From: JAUWMI01 sp964630455
GTDB lineage: Bacteria > Sumerlaeota > Sumerlaeia > MWCT01 > JAUWMI01
Direction of reading: 5' to 3'
NCBI GenBank assembly: GCA_964630455.1
Contig: CAZVVA010000091.1
Span: forward strand, 1 to 14,640
Length of the DNA: 14,640 bases
Within the stretch, counting starts at the first letter, position 1. Each line of letters opens with the position of its first letter. Positions 13,101-14,640 of this stretch are shown here, one piece after another. Both the position numbers and the translations under genes were made by a program. A model generated the notes under the pieces. It saw nothing but the letters and a program-made list of their open reading frames with translations. It was not told the origin of the DNA and searched no databases.

Positions 13101-14640
13101 GATTCTCCCTGTATTGATGCAGGCAATCCGTATTATCTTCTTGGAGAACGCATTGTTGATATAGATGGCGAGTGCAGAGTAGCTGGTAGCTCATTAGATA
13201 TGGGAAGTGATGAGTTCGCAAGTTCTCTGGATAGTGACGGCGACCTCCTGGCAGACAGTGATGAGGTTATTCAAGGTAGCGATCCTAACAACCTTGATAC
13301 TGATGGAGACGGTTTAAAAGATGGTGTGGAAATGCTTCGCGGGACAAACCCTGCCTTGTACGACACTCCCACTGCCATTTTCATCCCGGCGCACTATCCC
13401 TCCATCCAGCAGGGCATATTTCTGGCTTTCCCTTCGGAAGTAGTTACCGTATCGCCTGACACCTACTATGAGAATATCCGATTCTCCGGGAGAAACGTAA
13501 TCCTGCAGAGTAGTAATCCCCTAGATGATACTATCGTAAACAGCACCATAATTGATGGTGAAGGATTATATTCTGTAATGTTGTTTACAGGCACAGAGGA
13601 TGAAACATCTGCGGTAAGAGGCCTTACAATTCGCAACGGGGCTGCATTCATTGATGGTGGTGGAATTTGTGGCAATGGCGCTCTGGCTACTATTGAGAAC
13701 AATAAAATTTTGGCCAACTCGGGAGGTTATGTAGGCGGCGTTAATGACTGTGACGGTCCCATCCGAAACAATGTCATCTCGGAGAACTCCTATGTTGCAC
13801 TCCGCGATTGTGATGGGCCAATCCTAAACAATATCATCAGCCACAACTCAAGTAGCGGTCTTGATGGTTGCGACGGTCTTGTCAGTAACAACATCATTTC
13901 AAAGAACTCCTTTATTGGAGTTAGATATTGCGGTGGTACCATCCAGAACAATATTATTAGTGACAATTGGGGCGGCGGGCTTTCTGGTTGTCATGGGACC
14001 ATCCAGAATAACATTATTTCTAACAACTCACCAATAGGAGACTATATTAATGGGGGTGGGCTCTCTTATTGCAATGGCACCATTCAGAACAATACGATTT
14101 GGGGCAACTCTGCCAATAATTATGGCGGCGGGCTATCTTATTGCAATGGCACGATCAGAAACTGTATTATCTGGGAAAACATCGCTCCTACGGGTGCTCA
14201 ACTTTATAGGTGCGCTGCACCTTCCTATTCTTGCATCCAGGATTGGGCAGAGGGTGGCATCGGGAATATCTCCTCTGGTCCTCTGCTAGTTGACCCAGCT
14301 AACGGCAACTTTCACCTTCAGGCAATTTCGCCCTGTGTTGATGCAGGGGGCACTGTTACTTTAGCTCAAGACTTTGAAGGCGACCCCAGACCGTACGATG
14401 GTACATTAGAGCCCCGTGGTGATGGCTCTGACTATGACATCGGTGCGGATGAATTTGTCGGAGTCGTTCCCTTGAGCAGATATGATTACGAGCTGACAGA
14501 AGAAGGGTGGACTTCTGTCACACTCTCTTCATATTTCACGCCACCAGCGTGTTATTATTTGCCAGGCCAAATTATACTTACTGCACAGAATAATACCAAT
14601 ACTTACGGTTACTGGACGAGCGAGGCGGATGCTGTGCCGG
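10176..14640 (+). CDS. Giant exported right-handed beta-helix protein (cut by window edge)
   Basis: The frame is open from ATG 10176 (AGGAG nine bases upstream) to the window end: at least 1,488 residues, C-terminus missing. A signal peptide is clear (RIKTLTLVCFFLLPLFSLAA, cleavage near residue 36). Three beta-helix modules follow: ~39-350, ~469-1014 and ~1065-1427. Each opens with P(T/N/S)IQ...GDE-IIV-PGTYYENI and a TIIDG-...-GFTITNG section, then 20-24-residue rungs of the type GGGLYxCxGTIQNNxISGNSA. Each ends in an IDAG...DIGADEF-type closing motif, as in choice-of-anchor beta-helix proteins. Between modules 1 and 2 is an Fn3-like domain (~355-465; PPRKPLNLSPANGES, YYWRVRHRDNHGYWSDWS). Between 2 and 3 is a calcium-binding type-3 repeat stretch (DSDGDLLADSDE, DTDGDGLKDGVE; ~1019-1060). 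It is probably a surface adhesin, polysaccharide-binding protein or lyase; no catalytic residues are evident. The C-terminal sorting signal lies outside the window. Confidence 0.9.
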   Translation, partial: MKRSPSDSVFLPSYSLRIKTLTLVCFFLLPLFSLAAVRYVPSEHPTIQGAIDAAVDGDEIIVSPGTYYENINFFGKNVILRSTAPTSQTVVDSTIIDGNRDGSVVTFSGTELATCVLSGFTITNGYSENAGGIYGNNTQSTIQYNNITGNTAYGSEPNGKGGGLYYCNGLIQNNAICNNSAPYGGGLYHCKGIIQNNLVSRNSAIESSEARGGYGGGFYSCDGTIQNNTIYGNSASWSGGGLSWCRGNIRNCIIWQNSASRDPQLNSCSTPSYCCIQDWSGGGTGNLSTYHFMIDPENNDYHLDHGSFCIDAGCFINGLPEDFEGDPRGYDGSLEIRGDGSDYDIGADEFIAIPSNHPPRKPLNLSPANGESEVSLPLTLESSAFSDPDPGDVHSASHWQIDDNSDFSSPVFDSFTDLIDKTTIVALSENLLYSREPYYWRVRHRDNHGYWSDWSDSTSFLTLLPEVIAVPEAFPNIQAAINFALEGDEVIVYPGAYYENINFNGKNIILCSIDPTSATVVSNTIIDGDASGSVVTFSGTELTTCVLSGFTITNGRAPSGGGIYGNGTLATIQKNDIKTNRASGHWPNSAGGGLSMCNGTIQDNIISANSANYDGGGLSMCNGTIQNNTIFGNSADYDGGGLYECNGTIQDNIISGNSGHTGGALYECNGTIQDNIISGNSGHTGGALYECNGTIQDNIISGNSVTGYWDYGGPFNRNGTIQNDTTHTSFATETSGNDGVSMNSWPIPTPTPTPRYYSGNGGALFRCDGTIQNNTISDNSADNGGGLFDCDGQIQNNIIRGDWAAFYGGGGLYYCDGQIQNNIISGNSANMNGGGLYWCLGTIKNNTISENSANEDGGGLYECGGTIQNNIISGNSANKNGGGIWLWRCHSTIQNNTISGNSANEYGGGLFGCRGFIANCIIWGNSASTTSVNQLYKCSTPIHSCIQDWTGGGRGNISTDPGFVDPSNGDYHLQPDSPCIDAGNPYYLLGERIVDIDGECRVAGSSLDMGSDEFASSLDSDGDLLADSDEVIQGSDPNNLDTDGDGLKDGVEMLRGTNPALYDTPTAIFIPAHYPSIQQGIFLAFPSEVVTVSPDTYYENIRFSGRNVILQSSNPLDDTIVNSTIIDGEGLYSVMLFTGTEDETSAVRGLTIRNGAAFIDGGGICGNGALATIENNKILANSGGYVGGVNDCDGPIRNNVISENSYVALRDCDGPILNNIISHNSSSGLDGCDGLVSNNIISKNSFIGVRYCGGTIQNNIISDNWGGGLSGCHGTIQNNIISNNSPIGDYINGGGLSYCNGTIQNNTIWGNSANNYGGGLSYCNGTIRNCIIWENIAPTGAQLYRCAAPSYSCIQDWAEGGIGNISSGPLLVDPANGNFHLQAISPCVDAGGTVTLAQDFEGDPRPYDGTLEPRGDGSDYDIGADEFVGVVPLSRYDYELTEEGWTSVTLSSYFTPPACYYLPGQIILTAQNNTNTYGYWTSEADAVP
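12121..12288 (+). repeat. Perfect 69-bp tandem duplication of one beta-helix rung
   Basis: Copy 1 (12121-12189), copy 2 (12190-12258) and a partial third (12259-12288) are identical at the nucleotide level, including third codon positions, whereas neighbouring rungs differ. The 69 bases encode one 23-residue rung (GGALYECNGTIQDNIISGNS plus GHT), so frame is kept. This implies recent slippage or unequal recombination that added one turn to the helix, or an assembly collapse/expansion artefact in a repetitive gene. Confidence 0.9.

Noticed and set aside
11941..13164. Series of plus-strand repeat-rich frames (11941, 12448, 12670)
   Set aside because: They are the +1 shadow of the beta-helix rungs; the real frame is open throughout from 10176 and carries the signal peptide and closing motifs.

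Overview
The window has three parts: the leading end of a bacterial microcompartment (BMC) operon on the minus strand (1-2543), a seven-gene MglA/roadblock signalling operon on the plus strand (3049-9704), and the first ~1,488 codons of a giant exported beta-helix protein that runs off the right edge (10176-14640). There are no rRNA or tRNA genes, transposases or CRISPR arrays. The organism looks like an anaerobic, probably diderm bacterium from a poorly sampled lineage. BMC operons, MglA/roadblock loci rich in DUF4388 and receiver proteins, and long repetitive beta-helix proteins with type-3 calcium repeats are familiar from uncultivated candidate phyla, Planctomycetes-like groups and deltaproteobacteria-like groups. 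The sequence alone does not fix the phylum.

BMC operon (transcribed right to left): BMC-H shell protein, PduL phosphotransacylase, a BMC-associated flavoprotein, then a PduS/RnfC-like flavoprotein cut by the left edge. Together they provide shell building blocks, acyl-CoA to acyl-phosphate conversion with CoA recycling, and flavin electron transfer. The signature enzyme that would name the substrate lies outside the window. A TTGACA promoter with a 17-bp spacer sits upstream of the shell gene, and a stem-loop separates the shell gene from pduL.

MglA/roadblock operon (left to right): TPR protein with a C-terminal roadblock-like domain, four-helix membrane protein with a C-terminal roadblock-like domain, small stand-alone roadblock protein, MglA-type GTPase with an unrecognised ~195-residue C-terminal extension, MglB-like roadblock protein, DUF4388 protein, and a tail-anchored receiver protein with long helical repeats. 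The genes lie on one strand with short gaps. They look like a membrane-linked polarity or spatial switch: GTPase, likely GAP, scaffolds and a receiver input. The output is not encoded in the window.

The 471-bp gap between this operon and the beta-helix gene holds a degenerate 8-bp tandem array and an imperfect inverted repeat that looks like a dispersed element. The beta-helix protein has a signal peptide, three beta-helix modules, an Fn3-like domain after the first, and an acidic calcium-repeat linker before the third. Almost every rung carries one cysteine at the same position, and one 69-bp rung is perfectly duplicated.

The most unusual content is the seven-gene GTPase operon with four roadblock-fold proteins and an extended MglA, lying divergent to a BMC operon. 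Whether the two are functionally linked is speculation.
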